From Acidobacteriota bacterium (GTDB lineage: Bacteria; Actinomycetota; Acidimicrobiia; Acidimicrobiales; Ilumatobacteraceae): a stretch of 49,217 bases of DNA. Location of the stretch: contig JAGWWV010000013.1 in NCBI GenBank assembly GCA_018970175.1, positions 1 through 49,217 of the forward strand, written 5' to 3'. The position numbers were made by a program, and so were the translations under genes. Within the stretch, counting starts at the first letter, position 1, and the number at the start of each line of letters is the position of its first letter. Shown one piece after another: positions 34,975 through 42,868 of this stretch. Under the pieces are notes generated by a model that saw nothing but the letters and a program-made list of their open reading frames with translations, was not told the origin of the DNA and ran no database searches.

Positions 34975-36443
34975 ACGGCGGAAAAGTTGCAGACGGTGTC
35001 GATGAGCAGACGCGTGCCGAACGCGGTGGCGCCTTTTTGCATCCAGCCGTCGTCGCCGTCGACCTTCATCGGTCCTGCGATGTCGAGGTGCGCCCACGGC
35101 GTGTCGTTCACGAACTCACTGAGGAACACCGCCGCGGTGATGCTGCCGCCGTACGGTCCGCCGATGTTGCGCATGTCTGCGACCGTGGAATCGAGAAGTC
35201 TGCGGTATTCCTTGACCAACGGAAGCGGCCAGATGGGTTCGTCGACACGCGACGACGCCTTGCGCAACTGATCGACGAGCGCGTCGTTGTTGCCCAGTAC
35301 GCCGGCGACTTTCTCGCCCAGGGCAACAATGCAAGCGCCCGTCAACGTGGCGATGTCGATGATGGCGTGCGGTTTCGACTCGGCGGCCAACGACAGTCCG
35401 TCGGCCAGGATGAGACGACCCTCGGCGTCGGTGTTGTGAATCTCGACGGTCTTGCCGTTGCGCATGGTGAGCACGTCACCCAACTTGAGCGCCGACCCCG
35501 ACGGCATGTTGTCGGTGCACATCAGGTAAGCGGTCACCTGCACCTTGCAGTTGAGCGAGGCGAGGGTGCTCATGGTGGCCAGCACCGCGGCGGCACCCGA
35601 CATGTCCATCTTCATGACGGCGTGCGACGGATCGGACGGCTTGAGCGAGATACCACCCGAGTCGTACATCACGCCCTTGCCGACGAGGACCACGTGGCCC
35701 TTGCGACCCTTGATGAGCTTGGCGCCCGACTTCGGCGTGTAGACCAGCTTCACCATCCGCGGCGGTTCGACGCTGCCCTTGTTGACACCCAGAATGCCGC
35801 CGCATCCCATGTTGGCCAACTGGTCGCGGTCGTACACCTTCACGTCGAGACCGGTTGCCTGGCCGACGGCCACGGCACGCTCGGCCATCATGCGCGCGGT
35901 GAGGTACGCGGGCGGCATGTTCGCAAGGTCGCGCGCCATGCACACCGCGTCGGCGACCGTGGTTCCGCGCGCGACACCGTTGCGCACGGCCGCCGCCGAA
36001 TTCGACGATGCGGTGAGGACGACCGAGTCGGTCTTCGATGCCGATGACTTGTCGTTCTTCAGTTCCGTGTAGCGGTGCGTCGCGAGACGGAAGCCCTCGA
36101 CCACCGCCTGTGCGATCTGCGCGCGATTGCCGGTGCCCGCATCGGCGAGACCCGTGGCAACCGACGTCGACTTCGACACCGCGCGGGCCAGAGCGGCGGC
36201 GGTGTTCCGCGCCTCGGTGGGACCGAACTTCCGCGGGTCACCGATTCCGACGGCGACGACGACGCGCGATCCGCGCAAGCCGTGAAGCACCAGCGTTTGT
36301 CCGACCTTCGCGTCGAAGCCGCGCGCCGAGAGTTGCTTGCGATTGAGGCCGACCTCGGTCGGCACGGGACCGTCGGAAGCGACGACGACGCCGATCGCTT
36401 CGGTGGTGGACGAGGACCGGGAAACCTTGAAGGTGATGCTCAC
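34971..36443 (-). CDS. pepA: Leucyl aminopeptidase, M17 family
   Basis: 490 aa, GTG start. The C-terminal catalytic domain has VGKGVMYDSGGISLKPSD and MKMDMSGAAAVL (metal ligands Lys, Asp, Asp), and NTDAEGRLILADGLSLA with the final Asp/Glu ligands and catalytic Arg. The N-terminal domain is the usual macro-like domain. The cytosolic hexameric enzyme removes N-terminal amino acids and takes part in peptide turnover. It lies 25 bp downstream of the adenosyltransferase gene on the same strand. Confidence 0.96.
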   Translation of the reverse strand: MSITFKVSRSSSTTEAIGVVVASDGPVPTEVGLNRKQLSARGFDAKVGQTLVLHGLRGSRVVVAVGIGDPRKFGPTEARNTAAALARAVSKSTSVATGLADAGTGNRAQIAQAVVEGFRLATHRYTELKNDKSSASKTDSVVLTASSNSAAAVRNGVARGTTVADAVCMARDLANMPPAYLTARMMAERAVAVGQATGLDVKVYDRDQLANMGCGGILGVNKGSVEPPRMVKLVYTPKSGAKLIKGRKGHVVLVGKGVMYDSGGISLKPSDPSHAVMKMDMSGAAAVLATMSTLASLNCKVQVTAYLMCTDNMPSGSALKLGDVLTMRNGKTVEIHNTDAEGRLILADGLSLAAESKPHAIIDIATLTGACIVALGEKVAGVLGNNDALVDQLRKASSRVDEPIWPLPLVKEYRRLLDSTVADMRNIGGPYGGSITAAVFLSEFVNDTPWAHLDIAGPMKVDGDDGWMQKGATAFGTRLLIDTVCNFSAV

Positions 36444-36468
36444 GTGACGCAGTCTACGAAACCGCGAA

Positions 36469-37035
36469 CTACGAGACCTCGCGAACCGGCTTGCTCTTGC
36501 CCTCTTGCCAGCGCGCCATCGTCCACAACAAGTCGGAGAGACGGTTCAGGTAGGGCACGACCTGCGAGGGCGACGGGGCCGCGGCGACGGAATGGCGTTC
36601 GGCGCGACGCACGACGGTGCGCGCAAGGTCGAGCCATGCCGAGACCGGGTGTTCGCCCGGCACGACGAACTCGGTCGGAGGATCGAATTGGGTGTCGAGA
36701 TGGTCGATGAGGGTCTCCATCCGCTCGACCATGTCGGGCGACACGCACGACTGACCCGGCACCAACTTGTGACGGTTCTCGGGAAGCGTGGCGAGTTCGG
36801 CCATCAGTACCCAGAGATCGCGCATGAAGGGCTCGAGCATCTTCACGACCTCGGCCGAACGCGCATCACCCGTGTTGCCGGCCGCGGTGCTGCGTGCCAA
36901 ACCGAGAACTGCCTGAGCTTCGTCGACGGTTCCGTAGGCGCGGGGTAGTTCGGAGTCTTTCGGGACTCGCCCGCCGTAGAAGAGACCCGTCGTTCCGTCG
37001 TCTCCATCGCGTGTGTAGATCGGCTGGCGTGTCAT
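36469..37035 (-). CDS. Cob(I)alamin adenosyltransferase, PduO type
   Basis: 188 aa. IYTRDGDDGTTGLFYGGRVP is the ATP-binding N-terminal motif (T-x-x-GD-x-G-T-T-x-L). GTVDEAQAVLGLARS, FVVPGEHP and LDLARTVVRRAERHS match the trimeric PduO-type enzyme; the last motif contains the Arg/Glu active-site pair. It transfers the adenosyl group of ATP to cob(I)alamin. It is divergent from the cobalamin-dependent metH across 57 bp, a meaningful pairing although MetH itself uses methylcobalamin. Confidence 0.93.
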   Translation of the reverse strand: MTRQPIYTRDGDDGTTGLFYGGRVPKDSELPRAYGTVDEAQAVLGLARSTAAGNTGDARSAEVVKMLEPFMRDLWVLMAELATLPENRHKLVPGQSCVSPDMVERMETLIDHLDTQFDPPTEFVVPGEHPVSAWLDLARTVVRRAERHSVAAAPSPSQVVPYLNRLSDLLWTMARWQEGKSKPVREVS

Positions 37036-37092
37036 GTGACCGAAACGCTAGTTCGCAAAGGACGATCCAGCCCGATCCTGTGCGGATAACTT

Positions 37093-40000
37093 GTGAGTCT
37101 CATGGCACGTCAGACCTATCTCGAAGCCGTCAACGAGCGCGTCATCGTCTTCGACGGGGCCTTCGGAACCTTTGTCCAGGGACTCGACCTCGGGCCCGAC
37201 GATTTCGGCGGACCGTCGCTCGAGGGCTGCAACGAAATGCTGTGCCTCACTCGCCCCGACGTCATCCGTTCGATGCACGAGGCATTCCTCGCCGTCGGTG
37301 TCGATGCCATCGAAACCGCGTCGTTCGGGTCGTTCTCGACGGTTCTCACCGAATACGACATTCCGGAACGCGCCTACGAACTGAACGTCGCAGCGGCACG
37401 TCTTGCCCGCGAGGTCGCCAGCGGTTTCGAAGCCGACGGGCGGAGCCGATTCGTCGCCGGTTCGATCGGACCCGGAACAAAACTGCCGAGCCTCGGTCAC
37501 ATCGGTTTCACCGAACTGCACGACTCGTACGTCGAACAGGCGCGTGGCCTGCTCGATGGCGGCAGCGATCTCTTCCTCATTGAAACGTGCATGGACCTGC
37601 TGCAGATCAAGGCGGCAATGCAGGCCTGCCGCAAGGCGATGAAGATCGTCGGCCGCGAAGTTCCCATCCAGGTGCAGGTGACCATGGAAACCACGGGGCG
37701 CATGCTGGTCGGCACCGAAATCGGCGCGGCGCTCGTGGCACTCGAGGCGATGCGCCCCGACGTCATCGGCATCAACTGCGCCACGGGCCCCGCGGAGATG
37801 CAGGAACACCTGCGCCACCTCTCGCAGCACTCGCCCATTCCCATCTCGGTTCTGCCGAATGCGGGTCTGCCAAGCGTGGTCGACGGTCGCACGCACTACG
37901 ACCTCACGCCGGCCGAGCTTGCGTCGTTCCACCGCCACCACGTCGAGGACCTCGGCATCACCGTCGTCGGCGGCTGTTGCGGCACCACACCCGAACACCT
38001 TCGTCAGGTCGTCGAGGCGGTGCGAAACGTAACACCGGCCAAGCGCGCGCCGACTCTCGAGCCCTCGCTCACCTCGCTCTACTCGCCGGTCCCCATCCGC
38101 CAGGACAACTCGTTCCTCATCATCGGTGAGCGCACCAACACCAACGGCTCGAAAGCGTTCCGCGATCTCATGCTCGCCGGCGACTGGGACGGCTGCACGA
38201 AGATGGGCAGCGACCAGGTGCGCGAAGGTGCGCACGTCATCGACGTTTGCGTCGACTACGTCGGTCGCAACGGCGCCATCGACATGGATGAAATCGCCAG
38301 CCGCTTCGCCTCGCAGGTCAGCGTGCCGCTGGTGCTCGACTCCACCGAACCCGAAGTGATGGAGGCGGCCCTTCAACACAACGGCGGTCGTGCGGTTCTC
38401 AACTCGGCCAACCTCGAAGACGGCGAAGAAGTCGGCAGTCGCCTCGACCGCGTGTTTAGCCTCGCTCGCGACTACGGCTGCGCGGCCGTCTGTCTTCTCA
38501 TCGACGAACGCGGCCAGGCACGTGACGTCGAGTGGAAGATGGAAGTCGCCCACCGACTGCACAAGATTGCGAGCGAGCGCTACGGGCTTCGCGCGAGCGA
38601 CCTCATCTTCGACGCGCTCACATTCCCGCTCGGAACCGGTGACGCCGACCTGCGTCGCGACGGGATCGCAACGATCGAGGCCATCCGCCGCATCAAGAGC
38701 GAAATCCCCGGAGCGTTCACCACGCTCGGCGTCAGCAACGTGAGCTTCGGTCTGAAGCCGGCGTTGCGTCAGGTTCTGAACTCGGTGTTTCTCGCCGAAT
38801 GTGTCGAGGCCGGTCTCGACTCCGCCATCGTGCACGCCAGCAAGATCCTTCCGCTCTCACGCATCCCCGACCACCAAAAGGCCGCGTGCAACGCGCTCAT
38901 CTGGGACGAGCCCTACGAGGGGCAAGACGCCCTCACCGCGCTGCTCACCATGTTCGAAGACGTGCAATCGGTGTCGGCGGTCAAGGAAGACCGCAGTGAT
39001 TGGCCGCTCGACCGTCGCCTGAAGCAGCGCATCATCGACGCCGAACGCGACGGACTGACCGACGACCTCGATGCGGCGATGACGCAGGGCATCGCCCCGC
39101 TCACCATCATCAACGACATCCTCCTCGACGGCATGAAGGTCGTCGGGGAACTCTTCGGTTCGGGCCAGATGCAGCTGCCCTTCGTTCTGCAGAGCGCCGA
39201 AACTATGAAGACCGCGGTCGCCCACCTCGAGCCGCACATGGAAAAGATCGAGGGACAAACCTCGAAGGGTCGTCTCGTGCTCGCCACCGTGAAGGGCGAC
39301 GTGCACGACATCGGCAAGAACCTTGTCGACATCATCTGCACCAACAACGGCTACGAGGTTCACAACATCGGCATCAAGGTCGCCATCGCCGACATGATCG
39401 CCAAGGTGAAGGAAGTCAACGCCGACGCCCTCGGCATGAGCGGTCTTCTCGTGAAGAGCACGCTCATCATGCGCGAGAACCTGGAAGAACTGAACAACGT
39501 CGGCATGGCCGACCTTCCCGTTCTGCTCGGTGGTGCGGCACTCACGCGTACCTACGTGGAAAAGGACCTGCGCGAGGTGTACCAGGGACGGGTCTTCTAC
39601 GGCCGCGACGCCTTCGAAGGTCTCAACACTCTCGACAAGTTGATGGAGATGAAGCGCAGCGGCGTCAACGACCCCGAATTCGGTCGCACACCGAGCGGTC
39701 GCGTTCTTCCCGAACGAACCAAGACCGAACGCGCCGCGGTCGACCTGCCGAAGCGTTCCCCCGAAGTGGCCGTCGACAACCACGTCTTTGCACCACCGTT
39801 CCTCGGGTCGAAGGTCGTGAAGGGCATCGGCATCGACGAGATCGCCGCCTACATCAACGAAACCGCTCTCTTCCGAAACCAGTGGCAGTTCCGCCCCGAA
39901 GCAGGCGAAACCGATGACGACTTCAAGACACGCATCAGGCCCATCCTGCGCGAACAACTCGCGACGGCGAAGGCCACCGGTGTTCTCGTGCCCCAGGTCG

Positions 40001-40578
40001 TGTACGGATACTTCCCCGTGAACGGCGACGGCGACGACCTCGTCGTGTGGACAGACGATTCACGCACCACCGAACGCGCGCGATTCCACTACCCGCGCCA
40101 GAACGAAGAGCCGTTCCTCTGCATCGCCGACTTCTTCCGCAGCGTCGAATCGGGCGAAGCCGACTACGCCGCCTTCCACATCGTCACCATGGGCCAGGCC
40201 GTCAGCGACCGCGCGGCCGAACTTTTTGCCGCGAACAAGTACCAGGACTACCTCGTCCTCCACGGCCTCGGTGTCGAGATGGCCGAGGCGCTCGCCGAGT
40301 ACTGGCACCATCGCATCCGCACCGAGTGGGGCTTCGTCGAAGAAGACGGACCCAGCCTCCACGGTCTCTTCCGCCAGCAATATCGTGGCGGTCGCTACTC
40401 GTGGGGTTACCCGGCATGCCCCGACCTCGAGGACAACGCCACCGTTGCAGAGCTGCTCGAAGCGGGCCGCCTCGGCATCGTCGTCAACGAAGAAACCGGC
40501 TGGCAGTACCAACCCGAGCAAACAACCTCGGCCATCATCTGCCACCACCCGCGCGCCAAATACTTTGTTGCCCGCTAA
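37093..40578 (+). CDS. metH: Cobalamin-dependent methionine synthase
   Basis: 1161 aa from GTG at 37093 (ATG at 37102 equally possible). Domain order is complete. The homocysteine domain has GINCATGP and the zinc motif GGCCGTTPEHL (1-330). The pterin domain starts at IIGERTNTNGSKAF (about 340-600). Next come a B12 cap and a Rossmann domain with DVHDIGKNLVDI (about 640-860), in which His ligates cobalt. The C-terminal reactivation domain holds RGGRYSWGYPACPDL. It moves methyl from methyl-THF to homocysteine. The reactivation domain means it relies on AdoMet and a flavodoxin/ferredoxin reductant. The last codons (VAR, stop) form the first unit of a tandem repeat. Confidence 0.97.
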   Translation: MSLMARQTYLEAVNERVIVFDGAFGTFVQGLDLGPDDFGGPSLEGCNEMLCLTRPDVIRSMHEAFLAVGVDAIETASFGSFSTVLTEYDIPERAYELNVAAARLAREVASGFEADGRSRFVAGSIGPGTKLPSLGHIGFTELHDSYVEQARGLLDGGSDLFLIETCMDLLQIKAAMQACRKAMKIVGREVPIQVQVTMETTGRMLVGTEIGAALVALEAMRPDVIGINCATGPAEMQEHLRHLSQHSPIPISVLPNAGLPSVVDGRTHYDLTPAELASFHRHHVEDLGITVVGGCCGTTPEHLRQVVEAVRNVTPAKRAPTLEPSLTSLYSPVPIRQDNSFLIIGERTNTNGSKAFRDLMLAGDWDGCTKMGSDQVREGAHVIDVCVDYVGRNGAIDMDEIASRFASQVSVPLVLDSTEPEVMEAALQHNGGRAVLNSANLEDGEEVGSRLDRVFSLARDYGCAAVCLLIDERGQARDVEWKMEVAHRLHKIASERYGLRASDLIFDALTFPLGTGDADLRRDGIATIEAIRRIKSEIPGAFTTLGVSNVSFGLKPALRQVLNSVFLAECVEAGLDSAIVHASKILPLSRIPDHQKAACNALIWDEPYEGQDALTALLTMFEDVQSVSAVKEDRSDWPLDRRLKQRIIDAERDGLTDDLDAAMTQGIAPLTIINDILLDGMKVVGELFGSGQMQLPFVLQSAETMKTAVAHLEPHMEKIEGQTSKGRLVLATVKGDVHDIGKNLVDIICTNNGYEVHNIGIKVAIADMIAKVKEVNADALGMSGLLVKSTLIMRENLEELNNVGMADLPVLLGGAALTRTYVEKDLREVYQGRVFYGRDAFEGLNTLDKLMEMKRSGVNDPEFGRTPSGRVLPERTKTERAAVDLPKRSPEVAVDNHVFAPPFLGSKVVKGIGIDEIAAYINETALFRNQWQFRPEAGETDDDFKTRIRPILREQLATAKATGVLVPQVVYGYFPVNGDGDDLVVWTDDSRTTERARFHYPRQNEEPFLCIADFFRSVESGEADYAAFHIVTMGQAVSDRAAELFAANKYQDYLVLHGLGVEMAEALAEYWHHRIRTEWGFVEEDGPSLHGLFRQQYRGGRYSWGYPACPDLEDNATVAELLEAGRLGIVVNEETGWQYQPEQTTSAIICHHPRAKYFVAR

Positions 40579-40642
40579 AGACGGTGTTGCCCGCTAAAGA
40601 CGGTGTCGCTCGCTAAAGACGGTGTTGCACGCCAAAGGCGGT
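40567..40642 (+). repeat. Tandem 19-bp repeat starting inside the metH 3' end
   Basis: Four units of 19 bp (40567-40585, 40586-40604, 40605-40623, 40624-40642). Units 1 and 2 are identical (GTTGCCCGCTAAAGACGGT), unit 3 has two changes and unit 4 three. A degenerate fifth start leads into the hairpin GTCAG-CCG-CTGAC (40643-40655). Unit 1 contains the metH stop TAA. Since 19 is not a multiple of 3, the copied TAA falls in the other frames in units 2 and 3. Confidence 0.9.
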
Positions 40643-40675
40643 GTCAGCCGCTGACGGGTGGGTACGGTTGACGCC

Positions 40676-40999
40676 ATGCCGATCGTCGTCGCCGTCAAAA
40701 CCGGGTTCATCAACTACCTCAACTTTCGCACCCGCGCCCGTCGCAACGATTTCTGGTGGTGGTTTCTCTTCGTCATCGTCGGCGAGCTGATACTCAACGG
40801 TTTCTCTTCGTCCATTGCGAACATCTTCGGTCTCGCCACGCTCGTTCCGCACGTCATGTTCGGCATCCGCCGCATGCACGACACGAACCGTCGTGGCTGG
40901 TGGTGCCTGGTACCCATCGTGAACCTCGTGTTCTGGGCCCAACCCGGCACCGACGGCGAGAACCGCTTCGGTCCTCCCCCGCCGCCGCTTTCGCTCTGA
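40676..40999 (+). CDS. DUF805-family small membrane protein
   Basis: 107 aa from ATG at 40676; a GTG 18 bp upstream would add six residues. FINYLNFRTRARRNDFWWWFLF is given here as FRTRARRNDFWWWFLF, the DUF805 N-terminal motif. FGIRRMHDTNRRGWW is the second signature, and PPPPP forms the tail (GENRFGPPPPPLSL). Two to three membrane segments. DUF805 proteins are small inner-membrane proteins of unknown function, often near phage or stress genes. The gene is flanked on both sides by tandem repeats. Confidence 0.88.
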   Translation: MPIVVAVKTGFINYLNFRTRARRNDFWWWFLFVIVGELILNGFSSSIANIFGLATLVPHVMFGIRRMHDTNRRGWWCLVPIVNLVFWAQPGTDGENRFGPPPPPLSL

Positions 41000-41000
41000 T

Positions 41001-41099
41001 CGTGTTCAACCGCGCAGTGGCTGCGCGGAATACCGTGTTCAACCGCGCAATGGCTGCGCGGAATACCGTGTTCAACCGCGCAATGGCTGCGCGGAATTC
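41001..41099. repeat. Tandem 33-bp hairpin repeat covering the 3' end of an ABC exporter gene
   Basis: Three units of 33 bp (41001-41033, 41034-41066, 41067-41099), nearly identical. Each has a 7-bp stem CCGCGCA/TGCGCGG around a 5-base loop. Read on the minus strand in the ABC gene frame, each unit encodes SAQPLRG followed by TGA. The unit at 41067-41099 is the real C-terminus of the exporter; the other two are copies beyond the stop. The hairpins could also act as bidirectional terminators between the convergent genes. Confidence 0.92.
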
Positions 41100-42868
41100 C
41101 AAGCATTGACCAACCGGGCGTAGGAGCCGTTCAGCGATATCAATTCGTCGTGGCTGCCCTGTTCGACGATCGTCGCATGGTCGACGACCGCGATGCGATC
41201 GGCACGTTGCACGGTGGTGAGTCGATGGGCAACGACGATGACCGATCGGCCGCGCATCAACGCATCAAGGGCGGCCTCGACGTCTTTTTCGGTGCCGGGG
41301 TCGAGATTCGACGTCGCTTCGTCGAGAACCAACACGGCCGGGTCGACGAGTGCGGCGCGCGCCAGCGACACCAATTGACGTTCGCCGGCCGAGAACCGTG
41401 AGCCGCGTTCGCGCACCTCGGTATCGAGACCCTCGGGAAGTTCCGCGAAACGTTCGAGGACACCGAGCGCGCGCAGGGCCGCCGTGATGTCTTCCTCGCT
41501 GGCATCGGGTTTGGCGATGCGGAGGTTGTCGCGAATGGTGCCGTTGAAGAGGAAACCCTCTTGCGGAACGACGACGATGCGTTGACGCAGCGAATCCATT
41601 CCGGCGTCGCGCAGGTCGACGCCGCCGAAGCTGATCGAACCCGCGACGGGGTCGTACAAGCGGGCCATCAACTTTGCGAGGGTCGACTTGCCCGCCCCCG
41701 TCGGCCCAACGAGCGCGAGGCGTTGACCCGCCGGCAAAACGAGCGATGCCTCTTCGATGGCGGGCTGCGACCCACCGTGGTAGGTGAAAGTGACGTTGTC
41801 GACGCGCAGATCGCCGCGCGCGGGCAGGTCGACGGCGCCGGGCCGCTCGTCGATTTCCGGGTCGGTGTCGAGAATGCCGAACAGCTTCTTCAGCGCCGCG
41901 CCCGCCGACTGCATCGTGTTGTACAGCTGCGACAGCTGCTGCACCGGGTCGAAGAGATTCGACAGCAACAACACGAACGCGACCACTGTTCCCACCGACA
42001 CCGAACCGCGGTGCACCAGCCATCCACCCACGCCGACGATGAGCGCCGAGGCGAGAACCCCGGAAAATTCGATGAGGCCGAAGTACCAGGTGCTGACCTT
42101 CACACTCTTCATGTGGCTGCGGTACAACGCCTGGTTCGAGGCGCGGAATCGGCGGATCTGCTCTTCCTCGCGCGAATAGGCCTGGATGACGCGAACCGCG
42201 GCGATGCTCTCTTGCAGCGCCGACAGGTTCGCCCCCACCCGTTCACGAACCGCGAGGTACGCCTTGTTCGAGTCGCGCTGGAACTTCACGGTGGCGAACC
42301 AGATGTAGGGCATCACCAGTAGCGCGACGATCGTGAGTTCCCACGAGAGGAAGAAGAGGAGAATCACCGCGAGCACGAAGAGAATGGCGGACGAAATGAA
42401 CTGCAGCAGGCCCCACTGCACGATTTCCGCCATGCTCTCGATGTCGGCGGTCATGCGCGCCACCAGCACACCCGCTTTTTCCCGGTCGAAGAAGCTCATC
42501 GACTGACGCTGCATCTGGGCGAACACCTTGATGCGCAGCAGGCGAAGGAAGTTCTCGCCCGCGTTGTTGATGAAGAGATACTGCAGTCGCCCGACGCAGT
42601 ACGACGTGACGACGATGGCGACGTACATGATGACGGCAAGGTTCAGGGCACCTTCGTCGGCCTTGCGGATGCCCGCGTCGATACCGTGTTTGATGACAAC
42701 GGGCCCGGCCAGCGAACAGAGTGTCACCGTGATGACACAGGCGAGCGCGAAATAGATCGTTCGACGAAACGGCGCCGCCATCTGCAACGTGCGCAAGAGC
42801 AGGCTCTTCGCCTCGTCGCGCGTCACGCGCTCCTCCTCGGTGAGGCCGACTCCCTGTCGCCAGGCCAC
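41072..42868 (-). CDS. ABC exporter half, consensus ATPase subunit
   Basis: 598 aa, GTG overlapping the partner's TAG by 1 bp. Six-helix exporter membrane domain (about 30-320), then an NBD with Walker A GPTGAGKST, signature FSAGERQ instead of LSGGQ, Walker B LVLDEATSNLD with the catalytic Glu, and switch His in VVAHRLTT. With the partner encoded just upstream it should form a heterodimeric multidrug or lipid exporter in the membrane. The substrate is unknown. The C-terminal seven residues belong to the 33-bp repeat. Confidence 0.94.
   Translation of the reverse strand: MAWRQGVGLTEEERVTRDEAKSLLLRTLQMAAPFRRTIYFALACVITVTLCSLAGPVVIKHGIDAGIRKADEGALNLAVIMYVAIVVTSYCVGRLQYLFINNAGENFLRLLRIKVFAQMQRQSMSFFDREKAGVLVARMTADIESMAEIVQWGLLQFISSAILFVLAVILLFFLSWELTIVALLVMPYIWFATVKFQRDSNKAYLAVRERVGANLSALQESIAAVRVIQAYSREEEQIRRFRASNQALYRSHMKSVKVSTWYFGLIEFSGVLASALIVGVGGWLVHRGSVSVGTVVAFVLLLSNLFDPVQQLSQLYNTMQSAGAALKKLFGILDTDPEIDERPGAVDLPARGDLRVDNVTFTYHGGSQPAIEEASLVLPAGQRLALVGPTGAGKSTLAKLMARLYDPVAGSISFGGVDLRDAGMDSLRQRIVVVPQEGFLFNGTIRDNLRIAKPDASEEDITAALRALGVLERFAELPEGLDTEVRERGSRFSAGERQLVSLARAALVDPAVLVLDEATSNLDPGTEKDVEAALDALMRGRSVIVVAHRLTTVQRADRIAVVDHATIVEQGSHDELISLNGSYARLVNAWNSAQPLRG

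Noticed and set aside
37036-37092. Cobalamin riboswitch before metH
   Set aside because: The gap is only 57 bp and lacks the B12-box pattern.
37048-38835. Minus-strand frame of 595 codons opposite metH
   Set aside because: metH is complete with all domains on the plus strand; the other frame shows no domain and is a codon-bias artefact.
40567-41099. CRISPR-like arrays
   Set aside because: Units are directly adjacent without unique spacers, are 19 and 33 bp long, start within coding ends, and no cas gene is present.
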